DNA of 64,000 nucleotides from an uncultured beta proteobacterium. GTDB taxonomy: Bacteria > Pseudomonadota > Gammaproteobacteria > Burkholderiales > Burkholderiaceae_C. Positions within the stretch are counted from its first letter, which is position 1; the number at the start of each line of letters is the position of its first letter. This document shows, one piece after another, positions 35,307 to 45,976 of the stretch. A program made the translations under genes and the position numbers. Location: the NCBI GenBank assembly GCA_903823025.1, contig CAIJRK010000073.1, forward strand, positions 1 through 64,000, read 5' to 3'. The notes under the pieces are model-generated. The model was not told the origin of the DNA, did not search any database, and worked only from the letters and a program-made list of their open reading frames with translations.

Positions 35307-37301
35307 ATGAGTGCATCGTCCGCCATTGAATCCGTGTTGGTTGAGAACCGCGTTTTCCTGCCAAGTGAGGCTACCGTTAAGTCCGCACGCATTTCCGGCA
35401 TGGACGGCTACAACGCCCTGTGCGCTGAAGCCGAAAAAGATTTTGAAGGTTTCTGGGCACGCCTAGCCCGTGAAAATGTGGTGTGGAACAAGCCTTTCAC
35501 CAAAACACTGGACGAATCAAACGCCCCGTTTTACAAATGGTTTGAAGACGGCGAATTGAACGCCTCAGCCAATTGCCTCGATAAGCACATGGGCACGCCG
35601 GTTGAGAACAAAACCGCCGTTATCTTTGAAGCTGATGACGGCACCGTCACCAAGACCACTTACAAAGAACTGCTCGCCAAAGTGAGTCAGTTTGCCAACG
35701 CGTTGACCGCGAGCGGTATCCAAAAGGGTGATCGGGTTCTGATTTATATGCCCATGACGCTTGAAGGCGTCATCGGGATGCAGGCTTGTGCCCGCATTGG
35801 CGCCACACACAGCGTGGTGTTCGGTGGCTTCTCGGCCAAGGCCTTGCAAGAACGCATTATTGATGCTGGCGCAGTGGCGGTCATTACGTGTAATTACCAG
35901 ATGCGCGGCGGCAAAGAATTGCCTTTGAAATCCATCGTGGATGAAGGTCTGGCTTTAGGCGGCTGCGAGTCCATCAAGACGGTGTTCGTGTACCAACGCA
36001 CCGCGACCGCCTGCAACATGGTTGCCGGACGCGACAAGACATTTACCGAAGCGCTGGAAGGCCAAAGCACTGAATGCGCGCCTGTGTCCGTGGGTGCCGA
36101 GCATCCCCTGTTCATTCTCTTTACTTCCGGCTCTACCGGTAAGCCCAAGGGCGTGCAACATTCCACCGGCGGTTTTCTGCTGTGGTCCAAGTTGACGATG
36201 GACTGGACATTCGATCTGCAACCCTCCGATGTGTTTTGGTGTACGGCTGATATTGGCTGGATTACCGGTCACGCCTATGTGGCTTACGGTCCATTGGCAG
36301 CAGGCGCGACCCAAATTATTTTTGAAGGCATTCCTACCTATCCCGATGCAGGTCGGTTCTGGCAGATGATTGAACGCCATAAATGCACAATTTTCTACAC
36401 CGCACCTACAGCGATTCGCTCGCTCATCAAGGCCGCTGAAAGTAACGAAAAAGTGCATCCTGACCGCTCTGACTTGACCAGCTTGCGCATTTTGGGTTCG
36501 GTGGGTGAACCAATCAATCCAGAGGCCTGGATGTGGTACTACAAAAACATCGGTGGTGAACGTTGCCCGATTGTGGACACTTTCTGGCAGACTGAAACCG
36601 GTGGTCATATGATTACGCCGTTGCCCGGTGCAACGCCTCTGGTGCCCGGTAGCTGCACTTTGCCACTGCCCGGCATTATGGCCGCGATTGTGGATGAGGC
36701 GGGTCATGATGTGCCCAATGGTTCCGGTGGTTTGTTGGTTATCAAACGGCCTTGGCCTTCAATGATTCGCAACATCTGGAATGACCCAGAGCGTTTCAAG
36801 AAGAGCTATTTCCCTGAAGAGTTGGGCGGCACGACTTATCTCGCTGGTGATGGCGCGGTGCGCAGTGCGGATCGCGGCTACTTCCGCATTACAGGCCGTA
36901 TTGATGACGTGTTGAACGTGTCGGGACACCGCATGGGTACCATGGAAATCGAATCAGCGCTGGTGGCCAAGTCCGACTTGGTGGCTGAAGCCGCTGTAGT
37001 GGGTCGTCCTGATGACTTGACGGGTGAGGCTATTTGCGCCTTTATTGTGCTCAAACGCCCATGCCCCACAGGTGACGAGGCGCGTGCCATTGCCAAAGAG
37101 TTGCGTGACTGGGTTGCCAAAGAAATTGGTCCTATTGCCAAACCTAAAGATATCCGTTTTGGCGAGAATCTACCAAAAACCCGTTCAGGCAAGATCATGC
37201 GTCGCCTGTTGCGTTCACTCGCCAAGGGTGAAGCGATTACGCAAGATACATCAACGCTTGAAAATCCAGCAATTCTGAGCCAACTGGGTCAGACTTACTG
37301 A
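35307..37301 (+). CDS. acs: acetyl-CoA synthetase
   Basis: A 664-residue AMP-forming ligase that activates acetate with ATP and CoA. Seen: the P-loop [17 protein letters not shown] (about residues 268-284), [64 protein letters not shown], and the C-terminal Lys of [11 protein letters not shown], the usual site of regulatory acetylation. I start it at the ATG at 35307, because AGAGGAGA lies nine bases before it. The longer open frame upstream has no family sequence. Confidence 0.96.
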   Translation: MSASSAIESVLVENRVFLPSEATVKSARISGMDGYNALCAEAEKDFEGFWARLARENVVWNKPFTKTLDESNAPFYKWFEDGELNASANCLDKHMGTPVENKTAVIFEADDGTVTKTTYKELLAKVSQFANALTASGIQKGDRVLIYMPMTLEGVIGMQACARIGATHSVVFGGFSAKALQERIIDAGAVAVITCNYQMRGGKELPLKSIVDEGLALGGCESIKTVFVYQRTATACNMVAGRDKTFTEALEGQSTECAPVSVGAEHPLFILFTSGSTGKPKGVQHSTGGFLLWSKLTMDWTFDLQPSDVFWCTADIGWITGHAYVAYGPLAAGATQIIFEGIPTYPDAGRFWQMIERHKCTIFYTAPTAIRSLIKAAESNEKVHPDRSDLTSLRILGSVGEPINPEAWMWYYKNIGGERCPIVDTFWQTETGGHMITPLPGATPLVPGSCTLPLPGIMAAIVDEAGHDVPNGSGGLLVIKRPWPSMIRNIWNDPERFKKSYFPEELGGTTYLAGDGAVRSADRGYFRITGRIDDVLNVSGHRMGTMEIESALVAKSDLVAEAAVVGRPDDLTGEAICAFIVLKRPCPTGDEARAIAKELRDWVAKEIGPIAKPKDIRFGENLPKTRSGKIMRRLLRSLAKGEAITQDTSTLENPAILSQLGQTY

Positions 37302-37317
37302 GGATTTAACCAGCCAT

Positions 37318-37345
37318 AAAAAAGCCCGCGCTCGCGGGCTTTTTT
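37318..37345. terminator. bidirectional terminator between acs and the cytochrome c gene
   Basis: AAAAAAGCCCGCG (37318-37330) and CGCGGGCTTTTTT (37333-37345) form a strong GC stem with A- and T-tracts at both sides. It lies between two converging genes. Confidence 0.9.
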
Positions 37346-37366
37346 CGGTTAATCCAAGGGAGCGGC

Positions 37367-37669
37367 TTAGTTTGTCAAAACCCAAGCGGCTAACTTCTTG
37401 GCTTCGGCTTCATTGACTTGTGCGTTGGCTGGCATCGGAATAACGCCCCAGACGCCAGCGCCACCTTGCCTGATTTTGAGCGCAAGTTTGTTCACTGCAT
37501 CTTTTTGCCCTGCGTACTTTTGGGCAACGTCTTTGTAAGACGGCCCGACTACTTTTTTGCCAACAGCATGGCAGGCCATACAATTTTTAGAGGATGCAAG
37601 AGCCTGGTCTGCCAACGCCGGAACAGTGACGCCAACGGCAGCGACTAAAGCAAAGAGAATACGTTTCAT
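37367..37669 (-). CDS. class I cytochrome c, c551/c552-like, periplasmic
   Basis: A 100-residue precursor with signal peptide (MKRILFALVAAVGVTVPALA). Heme attachment is CMACH at about residues 30-34 and the Met ligand lies in WGVIPMPAN. GPSYKDVAQKYAGQKDAVNKL and KLAAWVLTN match the small c551/c552 electron carriers that donate to oxidases or denitrification enzymes. It is 30-some kb from no other obvious partner except the cbb3 oxidase in this window, about 7 kb away. Confidence 0.93.
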   Translation of the reverse strand: MKRILFALVAAVGVTVPALADQALASSKNCMACHAVGKKVVGPSYKDVAQKYAGQKDAVNKLALKIRQGGAGVWGVIPMPANAQVNEAEAKKLAAWVLTN

Positions 37670-37782
37670 TATTTTTTCCTTTTCCGGGTAAGGGGGTTAC
37701 AGTCGGCTAACGTGGCGACAGTCATGATAGCTGTGTGACACATCGAACAAGTTTTCATCATAAAAATGAAAGGTAAAGTTAA

Positions 37783-38022
37783 ATGTATTTGCTGGCGCTT
37801 GGCCTGGGTTTCTTGGTAATGAAGTATTTTGGCGTTGACCCGGTCGCCGATTGGGCGTGGTGGCTTGTTTTGATGCCTTTTGGTCTGGCCGTTATCTGGT
37901 GGGCCTGGGCGGATGCGACGGGTTACACCAAAAGAAAAGCCATGGCGCGTGAGGCGACGCGAAAACAAGAGCGTATCAACAGAAACAACGCAGCCCTGAA
38001 AACAGGGCCGCGAAATAAATGA
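37783..38022 (+). CDS. small Trp-rich protein (TIGR04438 family)
   Basis: A 79-residue protein with two hydrophobic segments (about residues 2-15 and 24-42) and a cluster of tryptophans (DWAWWLVLM, VIWWAWADATGYTKRKAMARE), then a basic tail. It matches the small Trp-rich family known from Betaproteobacteria, of unknown function. Divergent from the cytochrome c gene and converging on ilvD with an 10-base gap. Confidence 0.85.
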   Translation: MYLLALGLGFLVMKYFGVDPVADWAWWLVLMPFGLAVIWWAWADATGYTKRKAMAREATRKQERINRNNAALKTGPRNK

Positions 38023-38032
38023 AGCTGCTATT

Positions 38033-39727
38033 TCAATAGTTGTCTAGCACCGCCCCTTTGCTGGCGGTGGAGGCGTTAAAGGCAAACTTGGCTTGAACAC
38101 CACGCGTGTAACGCGGTTTTGGTGCCGTCCATGCCGCGCGCCGCGTTGCAATCTCTTCATCGCTGACGTTGAGTTGCAGCAGCAACTGATGGGCATCAAT
38201 AGTGATGGTGTCGCCTTCATGAATAAAGGCAATCGTGCCACCCACTGCCGCTTCGGGTGCAACGTGGCCGACGACCATGCCCCAAGTGCCGCCGGAAAAA
38301 CGACCATCGGTAATTAACCCTACCGATTCACCCAAGCCTTGACCCACCAAGGCACCTGTAGGGGCTAGCATTTCAGGCATCCCAGGGCCGCCTTTGGGGC
38401 CTAGATAGCGTAAAACCATGACATCACCCGCCACAATCTTGCCTGCCAAAATGGCTTCCAATGCTGTTTGCTCGTCCTCAAACACGCGGGCTGGGCCAGT
38501 CATGACCGGATTTTTTAGGCCAGTGATTTTGGCCACACAACCTTCAGGCGACAGGTTGCCTTTGAGAATAGCCAAGTGCCCTTGTTGGTACATGGGGTTG
38601 GACAAGGGGCGGATCACATCTTGGTCAACCCGTGGCGCATCCGGCACATCTTTGAGCACTTCGGCTACCGTTTGGCCCGTAATGGTGATGCAGTCGCCAT
38701 GCAGCAGTCCGGCGGACAACAACATTTTCATGACTTGCGGTATGCCGCCTGCGCGGTGCAAATCGACGGCCAAGTATTGACCGCTTGGTTTGAGGTTACA
38801 CAGCACGGGGGTTTTTTGACGCATACGCTCAAAATCATCAATCGTCCATTGCACCTCTGCCGCATGAGCAATCGCCAGGAAGTGCAGCACCGCATTGGTG
38901 GAGCCGCCGGTTGCCATGATGACGGCGACTGCATTCTCGATTGATTTGCGGGTCACGATGTCGCGCGGTTTAAGATCATTTTTAATGGCCTCAATCAACA
39001 CTTTGGCGGATTCACGAGTGGAGTCCATTTTTTCGTCATGCGGATTGGCCATGGTGCTGGAGTACGCCAAGGAAATGCCTAGCGCCTCAAACGCAGATGA
39101 CATGGTGTTGGCGGTGTACATCCCCCCGCATGAGCCGGTGCCAGGGATGGCGCGGCGCTCAATTTCCAGCAGGTCTTCATCGCTTAAGCGTCCGGCGGCG
39201 TTTTCGCCTACAGCTTCAAATACGCTCACGATATTGAGGTCTTGGCCTTTGTAATGGCCGGGCAAGATAGTGCCGCCATAGACAAAAATGGCCGGCACAT
39301 TGGCGCGCAGCATTCCCATCAGACCGCCTGGCATGTTTTTGTCGCAGCCGCCGATGACCAGCACGCCGTCCATCCACTGACCTTGCACGCAGGTTTCAAT
39401 ACAGTCAGAGATGACTTCGCGGCTGATCAAGGAATATTTCATGCCCTCTGTGCCCATGGCCATGCCATCCGAGATCGTCGGCGTGCCAAACACTTGCGCG
39501 TTGCCACCGGCCTCTTCAATCGCCGCAATCGCTGCATCCGCTAGTTTTTGCAGACCACTGTTGCAAGGGGTGATGGTGCTGTGACCGTTAGCAACACCAA
39601 TCATCGGTTTTTTAAAATCATCCGCCTCGTAGCCCATGGCGTAGTACATAGAGCGATTGGGCGCGCGTGACTTGCCCTCGGTAATGTTTTTACTACGGGG
39701 GTTCAAGATGACGGGTTTGGTATTCAT
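38033..39727 (-). CDS. ilvD: dihydroxy-acid dehydratase
   Basis: A 564-residue Fe-S enzyme of branched-chain amino acid synthesis. Cluster and substrate motifs: ITPCNSGLQ (about residue 57), [58 protein letters not shown] use the ATG at 39727 (MNTKPVILN), the usual family start, with GAGACC upstream. A GTG at 39739 would add four residues. Divergent from lgt. Confidence 0.95.
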   Translation of the reverse strand: MNTKPVILNPRSKNITEGKSRAPNRSMYYAMGYEADDFKKPMIGVANGHSTITPCNSGLQKLADAAIAAIEEAGGNAQVFGTPTISDGMAMGTEGMKYSLISREVISDCIETCVQGQWMDGVLVIGGCDKNMPGGLMGMLRANVPAIFVYGGTILPGHYKGQDLNIVSVFEAVGENAAGRLSDEDLLEIERRAIPGTGSCGGMYTANTMSSAFEALGISLAYSSTMANPHDEKMDSTRESAKVLIEAIKNDLKPRDIVTRKSIENAVAVIMATGGSTNAVLHFLAIAHAAEVQWTIDDFERMRQKTPVLCNLKPSGQYLAVDLHRAGGIPQVMKMLLSAGLLHGDCITITGQTVAEVLKDVPDAPRVDQDVIRPLSNPMYQQGHLAILKGNLSPEGCVAKITGLKNPVMTGPARVFEDEQTALEAILAGKIVAGDVMVLRYLGPKGGPGMPEMLAPTGALVGQGLGESVGLITDGRFSGGTWGMVVGHVAPEAAVGGTIAFIHEGDTITIDAHQLLLQLNVSDEEIATRRAAWTAPKPRYTRGVQAKFAFNASTASKGAVLDNY

Positions 39728-39812
39728 TAGAGGTCTCACGTGAAAAGGGGGTTGCTGTTTTTGTATTTTAAAGACCCTCGTCGTGTCTTCTCATGCGTGC
39801 ACAATCCCAACC

Positions 39813-40631
39813 ATGCTGATCCACCCACAAATTAATCCGGTTGCACTGCAATTGGGACCCTTGGCCGTCCATTGGTATGGCCTGACTTATCTGGCCGCTT
39901 TTGGTTTATTCCTGTTTTTGGGTGCCCGCCGCTTGCGGCATGAACCGTTTGTTTCTGTGGCGGGCGTCGGCGCTTGGTCGCGCAAAGATGTGGAAGATAT
40001 CTTGTTCATGGGCGTGATGGGCGTCGTGCTGGGGGGGCGTATCGGCTACTGCCTGTTTTACAAGCCCATGTATTACCTGGCGCATCCGTTTGAGATTTTT
40101 GCGGTGTGGCAAGGGGGCATGAGCTTTCACGGCGGCATGTTGGGGGTGGTGGTGGCGATGATCTGGTTTGCCCGCTCACGCAGCAAGCCTTGGCTGCAAG
40201 TGGCTGATTTTGTGGCGCCTTGCGTGCCCACTGGGTTGGCCGCCGGGCGCGTCGGTAACTTTATTAATGGTGAGTTGTGGGGACGTTTGAGTAACCCTGA
40301 CTTGCCTTGGGGCATGGTGTTTCGGGGCGCGGGCAACTTGCCACGTCATCCGTCGCAGGTGTATCAATTTTTGCTTGAAGGCTTGCTTTTGTTCGTGTTG
40401 TTGTGGCTATATGCCCGCAAGGAACGTAAAGAAGGTCAAGTGGCGGCGATGTTCTTGTTGGGTTATGGTGTGTTTCGCTTTATAGCCGAATTCTTCCGCG
40501 AGCCTGATGCCCATCTGGGTATCTTGTCGCTGGGTTTGAGTATGGGGCAGTGGCTGTGTTTACCCATGATCTTGGGTGGCACTGCGTTGTGGTGGTGGGC
40601 GCAGAATTCGTCTGAACAGGGGAAAAAATAA
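39813..40631 (+). CDS. lgt: prolipoprotein diacylglyceryl transferase
   Basis: A 272-residue inner-membrane enzyme with about seven helices that adds diacylglycerol from phosphatidylglycerol to the lipobox Cys of prolipoproteins. Signature [14 protein letters not shown] is at about residues 146-159, preceded by [13 protein letters not shown] with the conserved His. I start it at the ATG at 39813 (MLIHPQINP); the GTG at 39783 would add ten residues without family similarity. The next gene starts two bases after its stop. Confidence 0.96.
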   Translation: MLIHPQINPVALQLGPLAVHWYGLTYLAAFGLFLFLGARRLRHEPFVSVAGVGAWSRKDVEDILFMGVMGVVLGGRIGYCLFYKPMYYLAHPFEIFAVWQGGMSFHGGMLGVVVAMIWFARSRSKPWLQVADFVAPCVPTGLAAGRVGNFINGELWGRLSNPDLPWGMVFRGAGNLPRHPSQVYQFLLEGLLLFVLLWLYARKERKEGQVAAMFLLGYGVFRFIAEFFREPDAHLGILSLGLSMGQWLCLPMILGGTALWWWAQNSSEQGKK

Positions 40632-40632
40632 G

Positions 40633-41406
40633 ATGTCTGGATCCATTGAATTTGAGCAGCAGGCGAGTGTGGCGCAAGTCACGATCAGCCATTCCCCGCG
40701 ATTTAACGCCATGTCGCGCACCATGTGGCGTGCGCTTCGTTCTATCTTTGAGAGCATCCAAAACAGCACGGATGTGCGGTGTGTGGTGATTAAGGGCGAT
40801 AAAGCTAATTTTTGTTCAGGCGGCGATATTTCAGAATATACCGACTTTCGGTTTCAGGAGTCGAGTTTGCGCGACTTCCATGAAAACGATGTCTGGGGTG
40901 CTTTGCGCGCCATGCTGGACTGTGATGTGCCCATCGTGGCGCAGATTGAGGGCAATTGCATGGGCGCTGGCGTTGAAATTGCCAGTTGTTGTGACATTCG
41001 TCTGTCAAGCTTGAGCGCCAAGTTTGGAGCGCCCATTGCCAAGCTTGGTTTTCCTATGGCGCCCCGCGAGGCAGCGCTGGTTGCCCGTGAAGCGGGCTTG
41101 GTGACCGCACGTCGAATGCTGCTGGAAGCCGCTGTTTTCAGCGCGACGGATATGAAAGAGGCTGGGTTTCTCAGTCGGGTGCTGGCGGATGATCAATTGC
41201 GCACTGAAGCGCAAGCCACGGCTTTGCGTATCTCCGCGCTAGCACCTCAAGCGGCCAGATTGAATAAACAAGCATTAAGAGCTTTATTGAGTCCTGTGTT
41301 GCCAGTTGATCATCACGGTGACGAGACGACTTACGCTTATGCGGAAAGTGCCGAGCACCGTGAAGGTATTCAAGCCTTCCTTGAAAAAAGAAAACCCGTG
41401 TTTTGA
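40633..41406 (+). CDS. enoyl-CoA hydratase/isomerase family protein
   Basis: A 257-residue crotonase-fold protein. The oxyanion-hole regions are KANFCSGGDISEYTDF (about residues 56-71) and IEGNCMGAGVEIASCCDIRLSS (about 104-125). The usual catalytic Glu positions are not certain, so it may be hydratase, isomerase or another crotonase activity. It starts two bases after lgt, with GGGGA ahead of the ATG, so it is likely cotranscribed with lgt despite the unrelated role. I discarded the longer reading from 40576, which lies inside lgt. Confidence 0.9.
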   Translation: MSGSIEFEQQASVAQVTISHSPRFNAMSRTMWRALRSIFESIQNSTDVRCVVIKGDKANFCSGGDISEYTDFRFQESSLRDFHENDVWGALRAMLDCDVPIVAQIEGNCMGAGVEIASCCDIRLSSLSAKFGAPIAKLGFPMAPREAALVAREAGLVTARRMLLEAAVFSATDMKEAGFLSRVLADDQLRTEAQATALRISALAPQAARLNKQALRALLSPVLPVDHHGDETTYAYAESAEHREGIQAFLEKRKPVF

Positions 41407-41422
41407 CGTGAATCAGCGCCTA

Positions 41423-41866
41423 TCAGCGCAACACCAGAACAGGCACATGCGAGTGAGTTAACACCTGTTGTGTCTCGCTGCCCAGTAACAAGCGTTTGAT
41501 ACCTTTGCGACCATGTGAGGCCATCACGATCAAATCGCATTTATGTTTTTTTGCAGTGGCAATGACCGCATCTGATATCACATCGGACTTGACGGTGAGC
41601 GCCTTGGTTTTGACGCCTTGCACTAACGCTGCTTCCTTGACGGCATCCACAATGGCTTGCCCCTCTTCAGCCCATTGCTTTTCAACCCGACTTACTTCTG
41701 AGGCCTGTAAGGCCAAACCGCCTTCAAAATAACTTTGGGGGTAACGTGGAATCACTTTCAAAGCAACCAACTCTGCGTTGGCCAATGCGGCCAACTCAAT
41801 CGCGCTGTTAACTGCTTTTTTGGACAAGGGTGATCCATCTGTAGCGATAAGAATTTTTTGGTACAT
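41423..41866 (-). CDS. universal stress protein, UspA family
   Basis: A 147-residue Usp. Starts MYQKILIATDGSPLSKKAV, contains HKCDLIVMASHGRKGIKRLLLGSETQQVLTHSHVPVLVLR, with the G-x2-G-x9-G-S/T ATP-binding pattern of the ATP-binding subgroup. The ATG at 41866 has a clear AGGAGC ribosome-binding site (minus strand). The longer reading from 41935 has none. It is divergent from ccoI, and Usp genes often accompany microaerobic or FNR-controlled genes in proteobacteria. Confidence 0.93.
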   Translation of the reverse strand: MYQKILIATDGSPLSKKAVNSAIELAALANAELVALKVIPRYPQSYFEGGLALQASEVSRVEKQWAEEGQAIVDAVKEAALVQGVKTKALTVKSDVISDAVIATAKKHKCDLIVMASHGRKGIKRLLLGSETQQVLTHSHVPVLVLR

Positions 41867-41971
41867 GAACTGCTCCTGATACGTTAAGTTCTCAAGCTTA
41901 CTCTGCTCAACTCCTGTCTTGCAGATTTCCGTCAAGTAAACTGGCTGGCCTGTCAGGCCTCTATAAACCTA

Positions 41972-44284
41972 ATGACTCATGTTCGTTATCCCAACTCTAT
42001 GACGGGGCCTCTTGCCCGTACCGATCCAGCACCAACGCCAGAGGTTTTGCGTCTCCTGGATGATCCGCTGGAATGGTCTGCGTTTAGCCGTCCGATTGCT
42101 AAAACCACAGATGGCTGGGAGTCCAACCTGCTCATCGAGGGAATGCATTGCGCCGCTTGTGCGTTGACGATTGAAGATGCGTTGCTGAATGTACCCGGCG
42201 TTTTCAAAGCCGAGGTTGGTGCGGGCAGTCACCGCGCCCGGATTGTTTGGTCTTCAGAGACCGTTCAGCCTTCCGACTGGATGCAGGCGATTCAGAAAGC
42301 GGGCTACCGCGCTGTGCCAGCCAACGATGCATTTGCCCGCGAGCGCCGCAAGAGCGAAACACGCAAGGCACTTTGGCGTTTGCTGGTCGCGGGGTTGTGC
42401 ATGATGCAAGTCATGATGTACGCCTACCCGGCTTACGTGGCGGCGCCAGGAGATTTAACCGCCGAGATGGAGCAATTACTGCGCTGGGCTTCTTGGGTGC
42501 TGTCCCTTCCGGTTATATTTTTCTCATGCGGTCCATTTTTCAGCAATGCTTTGCGAGATATTTTGCAGCGCCGTGTGAGCATGGACTTTCCCGTAGCGTT
42601 GGGGATGCTTATTACCTTTGTCGTGAGTAGCGCTGGAACTTTTGAGCCTGAAGGTATTTTTGGGCGCGAAGTGTATTTCGACTCGCTCACCATGTTTGTT
42701 TTCTTCCTGTTGTCGGGTCGTTGGCTTGAATTGCGCCTGCGCGACCGAACCGCCGGTGCGCTTGAAGCGCTGATGAACCGGTTGCCCGACAGTGTGAGTC
42801 GCCAGCGTGAAGACGGCAGCTATGAACTCATACCGGTACGCCGTTTGTTGCCCGGTGATGTCATTCGTGTGCTGCCTGGAGAAACATTTCCAGCCGATGC
42901 GGTGGTGCTGCAAGGCGACACGATGGTGGATGAGGCGCTGCTCACGGGCGAGTCGCTTCCTGTGTCGCGCGGTGTGGGTGGTCGCGTGATTGCGGGCAGC
43001 CATAACCTCTCAAGTCTGATTCAAGCCCGGGTGGAACGGGTTGGTGAGAAGACACGTTTCGCTGAAATTGTCATGCTCATGGAAAGTGCATCGACGACCA
43101 AACCGCCGTTGGCCCGCTTGGCTGATCGGATTGCAAAACCTTTTTTGATTGCCGTTTTGTTGGCCGCCGGACTGGCGTGTGCCTTTTGGTGGCGGCAAGA
43201 CCCCGGCCATGCGCTGATGGTGGCGGTGGCCGTGCTGATTGTGACGTGTCCTTGCGCCTTGTCACTGGCAACGCCGGCGGCCATGTTGGCCGCTGCCGGC
43301 ACCTTGGCGCGACAAGGGGTTATGGTGCGTCGGCTGGAGGCTTTTGAATCCACAGCCCCCATTGATACCGTCATGTTCGATAAAACCGGAACCTTGACCC
43401 GTGACGCCATGGTGCTGGATTCAACGCATGTACGAGCGGGTTTTTCCGAAGCGCAAGCGCTGGCTATGGCTGCCGCTTTGGCACAGCATTCGCTCCATCC
43501 TGTATCAAGAACTTTGGTGGGAGCAAACAACAAGCATGAAGCGTCCTCGTTGTGGCTGGCTGATGAGGTGACTGAAGTGGCGGGTGCAGGCGTTTCAGGC
43601 CGGGTGGTATCAGTTGAGGCGTTAATTTCACCGATTGATTTGCGTCTTGGTTCTGCTGCTTTTTGCGGCGTTCATGCTAGTCAGTCAGCGCGGGTGCAAG
43701 TTTTTTTAAGTGATGTGCAGGGCTGGCTGGCCACGTTTGAACTTCATGAAGATGTGCGTTCAGACGCGCGCGATACGGTGGCCGCACTTCAGCGCGAGGG
43801 CATTGAGGTGCACTTGTTGTCGGGTGATAGCGCGCAAGCGGCGGCACGGGTGGCGGCGCAAGTCGGTATTACGCATTTTCAAGGTGGCTGTTCACCCCAA
43901 AATAAATTTGATTTTTTGCAAAATGCACAGCAGCAAGGTCATAAAGTGGCGGTTGTCGGCGATGGGTTGAATGATGGCCCCGTGCTGGCAGGTGCTCATG
44001 TGTCGTTTGCTTTTGGTCAAGCTGTGCCTTTAGCCCAGGCGCAAGCAGATTTTGTCGTGCTGGGAGAACAACTCAGTACCATCGTAAAAACATTGCAGCT
44101 GTCCCGTCATACGTTGCGCGTTGTGCGTCAAAATCTCGCGTGGGCGGCTATTTACAACGCGGTGTGCGTGCCACTTGCTGTGGCTGGGTTGTTGCCAGCC
44201 TGGCTAGCCGGTCTGGGCATGGCGCTGAGTTCACTACTGGTTGTCTTAAACTCGCTGCGATTGTCTAAAAACGAAAAACTGTGA
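41972..44284 (+). CDS. ccoI: copper-translocating P1B-type ATPase of cbb3 oxidase maturation
   Basis: A 770-residue P-type ATPase. The N-terminal metal-binding domain has GMHCAACAL (about residues 56-64). The transmembrane copper motif is CPCALSLATPAAM, the phosphorylation site DKTGTLT, and the hinge GDGLNDGPVLAGAHVSFAFG near 670. CcoI/FixI delivers copper needed for the CcoN binuclear centre. Its position ahead of ccoS and ccoN distinguishes it from a general copper exporter. First gene of the cbb3 block. Confidence 0.95.
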   Translation: MTHVRYPNSMTGPLARTDPAPTPEVLRLLDDPLEWSAFSRPIAKTTDGWESNLLIEGMHCAACALTIEDALLNVPGVFKAEVGAGSHRARIVWSSETVQPSDWMQAIQKAGYRAVPANDAFARERRKSETRKALWRLLVAGLCMMQVMMYAYPAYVAAPGDLTAEMEQLLRWASWVLSLPVIFFSCGPFFSNALRDILQRRVSMDFPVALGMLITFVVSSAGTFEPEGIFGREVYFDSLTMFVFFLLSGRWLELRLRDRTAGALEALMNRLPDSVSRQREDGSYELIPVRRLLPGDVIRVLPGETFPADAVVLQGDTMVDEALLTGESLPVSRGVGGRVIAGSHNLSSLIQARVERVGEKTRFAEIVMLMESASTTKPPLARLADRIAKPFLIAVLLAAGLACAFWWRQDPGHALMVAVAVLIVTCPCALSLATPAAMLAAAGTLARQGVMVRRLEAFESTAPIDTVMFDKTGTLTRDAMVLDSTHVRAGFSEAQALAMAAALAQHSLHPVSRTLVGANNKHEASSLWLADEVTEVAGAGVSGRVVSVEALISPIDLRLGSAAFCGVHASQSARVQVFLSDVQGWLATFELHEDVRSDARDTVAALQREGIEVHLLSGDSAQAAARVAAQVGITHFQGGCSPQNKFDFLQNAQQQGHKVAVVGDGLNDGPVLAGAHVSFAFGQAVPLAQAQADFVVLGEQLSTIVKTLQLSRHTLRVVRQNLAWAAIYNAVCVPLAVAGLLPAWLAGLGMALSSLLVVLNSLRLSKNEKL

Positions 44285-44295
44285 GGCAGAAGTCG

Positions 44296-44430
44296 ATGGA
44301 TATTCTTTATTTGTTAATTCCTTTGTCAGTCGTCCTTGTGTTTTTTATACTTGGCGGGCTCTGGTGGGCGATCTATAGAGGCCAATTTGAAGACATTGAG
44401 TCTGAGGGTGAGCGAATTCTTAAGGATTGA
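44296..44430 (+). CDS. ccoS: cbb3-type oxidase assembly protein CcoS
   Basis: A 44-residue peptide, too short for many ORF scans. It reads MDILYLLIPLSVVLVFFILG, then GLWWAIYRGQFEDIESEGERIL. One transmembrane helix followed by the conserved W-x-I/A-x-x-GQF-D-D/E pattern of CcoS. It starts 11 bases after ccoI and ends 90 bases before ccoN. CcoS is needed for cofactor insertion into CcoN. The stop codon is TGA at 44428-44430. Confidence 0.95.
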   Translation: MDILYLLIPLSVVLVFFILGGLWWAIYRGQFEDIESEGERILKD

Positions 44431-44449
44431 TAAGAATTCTTTTAAACGG

Positions 44450-44463
44450 TTGACGTGGGTCAA
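44450..44463 (+). promoter_or_regulatory. candidate FNR/ANR box upstream of ccoN
   Basis: TTGAC-gtgg-GTCAA, a perfect 14-bp palindrome that differs from the FNR consensus TTGATnnnnATCAA at one base in each arm. Its centre is about 64 bases before the ccoN ATG. An FNR-type regulator is encoded at 49986-50705, so oxygen-dependent control of ccoNOQP is likely. Binding is inferred. Confidence 0.7.
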
Positions 44464-44520
44464 ACGGCGTTCGGGTTTGCCATGGGAAACTCGCTACAAA
44501 CTAATTGAGAAGAGGTGAAA

Positions 44521-45963
44521 ATGATATTTCCCAATACGCTAGCAACTACCTATAACGACAAGGTCGTTAGGCAGTTTGCCATCATGACTGTGGTTTGGGG
44601 GGTCGTCGGTATGCTGGTCGGCGTCATCATCGCTGCGCAGTTGACTTGGCCCGAATTGAATTTGGGGATTCCGTGGCTGTCTTATGGACGACTCCGTCCA
44701 CTGCACACCAATGCGGTGATTTTTGCGTTTGGTGGGTGCGGCTTGTTTGCGGCGGCCTACTATGTGGCGCAACGAACTTGCCATGTACGTCTCTTTAGCG
44801 ACAAGTTGGCCGCCTTTACCTTCTGGGGTTGGCAATTGGTTATTCTTTCTGCGGTTGTCTCTTTGCCCTTGGGTTTTACCCAAGGTAAAGAATATGCAGA
44901 GCTGGAATGGCCTATCGACATCTTGATCACGTTAGTTTGGGTGTCTTTTGCGATTGTGTTTTTTGGCACAATTGGCACCCGCAAAGTTCGCCATATTTAT
45001 GTCGCAAACTGGTTTTTTGGTGCTTTCATCTTAGCCGTTGCTTTACTGCATTTGGTCAATAACGCCGCTATTCCTGCTGGCTTTATGAAGTCCTATTCCG
45101 CTTATGCCGGGGTACAGGATGCCATGGTGCAGTGGTGGTATGGGCATAACGCCGTGGGATTTTTCCTGACGGCGGGTTTCTTGGGCATGATGTATTACTT
45201 CATTCCCAAGCAAGCCGAACGGCCTGTTTACTCCTACCGCTTGTCTATTGTTCACTTTTGGGCATTGATCTTCACTTACATGTGGGCGGGGCCACACCAT
45301 CTGCACTACACCGCACTGCCTGACTGGACGCAATCAGTTGGCATGGTCTTTTCCCTTATTTTGCTGGCGCCAAGCTGGGGCGGCATGATCAACGGCATCA
45401 TGACGCTGTCAGGTGCCTGGCACAAATTGCGCGATGATCCGATTTTGCGTTTTCTGATTGTGTCGCTCTCTTTTTACGGTATGTCCACCTTTGAAGGCCC
45501 GATGATGGCGATCAAGACTGTGAATGCGCTGTCGCATTACACCGATTGGACCGTCGGCCATGTGCATTCAGGTGCGCTGGGCTGGGTTGGTTTGGTCACG
45601 ATGGGTTCGATGTACTACCTGATTCCCCGCCTGTTTGGCCAGAAACAGATGTACAGCGTCAAGGCAATTGAAATCCATTTTTGGGCCGCGACCATTGGTA
45701 TCGTGATCTACATTGCTGCAATGTGGATTGCCGGTGTCATGCAGGGTTTGATGTGGCGCGCCATCAACACGGACGGTACATTGACTTACACCTTCGTGGA
45801 ATCTGTCAAAGCAACTTTCCCGTTCTATGTGCTTCGTTTATTAGGTGGTCTCTTGTACCTTAGCGGTATGCTGATCATGCTTTGGAACACACTGAAGACT
45901 GTAACGAATGGTCGCTCTGTCAACGTGACCATCATGGCTCCTGTTGTTCCTGCTCACGCCTGA
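44521..45963 (+). CDS. ccoN: cytochrome c oxidase, cbb3-type, subunit I
   Basis: A 480-residue membrane protein, the catalytic subunit that holds heme b, heme b3 and CuB, with about 12 helices. Family pieces: [25 protein letters not shown] with a heme His, [25 protein letters not shown] with metal ligands, [17 protein letters not shown] with the His pair, and [16 protein letters not shown]. The ATG at 44521 has GAGGTG upstream. A GTG six bases earlier is part of that site. First gene of ccoNOQP. Confidence 0.97.
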   Translation: MIFPNTLATTYNDKVVRQFAIMTVVWGVVGMLVGVIIAAQLTWPELNLGIPWLSYGRLRPLHTNAVIFAFGGCGLFAAAYYVAQRTCHVRLFSDKLAAFTFWGWQLVILSAVVSLPLGFTQGKEYAELEWPIDILITLVWVSFAIVFFGTIGTRKVRHIYVANWFFGAFILAVALLHLVNNAAIPAGFMKSYSAYAGVQDAMVQWWYGHNAVGFFLTAGFLGMMYYFIPKQAERPVYSYRLSIVHFWALIFTYMWAGPHHLHYTALPDWTQSVGMVFSLILLAPSWGGMINGIMTLSGAWHKLRDDPILRFLIVSLSFYGMSTFEGPMMAIKTVNALSHYTDWTVGHVHSGALGWVGLVTMGSMYYLIPRLFGQKQMYSVKAIEIHFWAATIGIVIYIAAMWIAGVMQGLMWRAINTDGTLTYTFVESVKATFPFYVLRLLGGLLYLSGMLIMLWNTLKTVTNGRSVNVTIMAPVVPAHA

Positions 45964-45976
45964 GAAAGAAAATACC

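Noticed and set aside
35955-36707. 250-residue open frame opposite acs
   Set aside because: Antisense to a clear acs gene; composition follows the reverse frame of the GC-rich codons.
41867-41971. FNR box between the Usp gene and ccoI
   Set aside because: The best candidate (TTGAC...TGCAA) has wrong spacing and poor arms.
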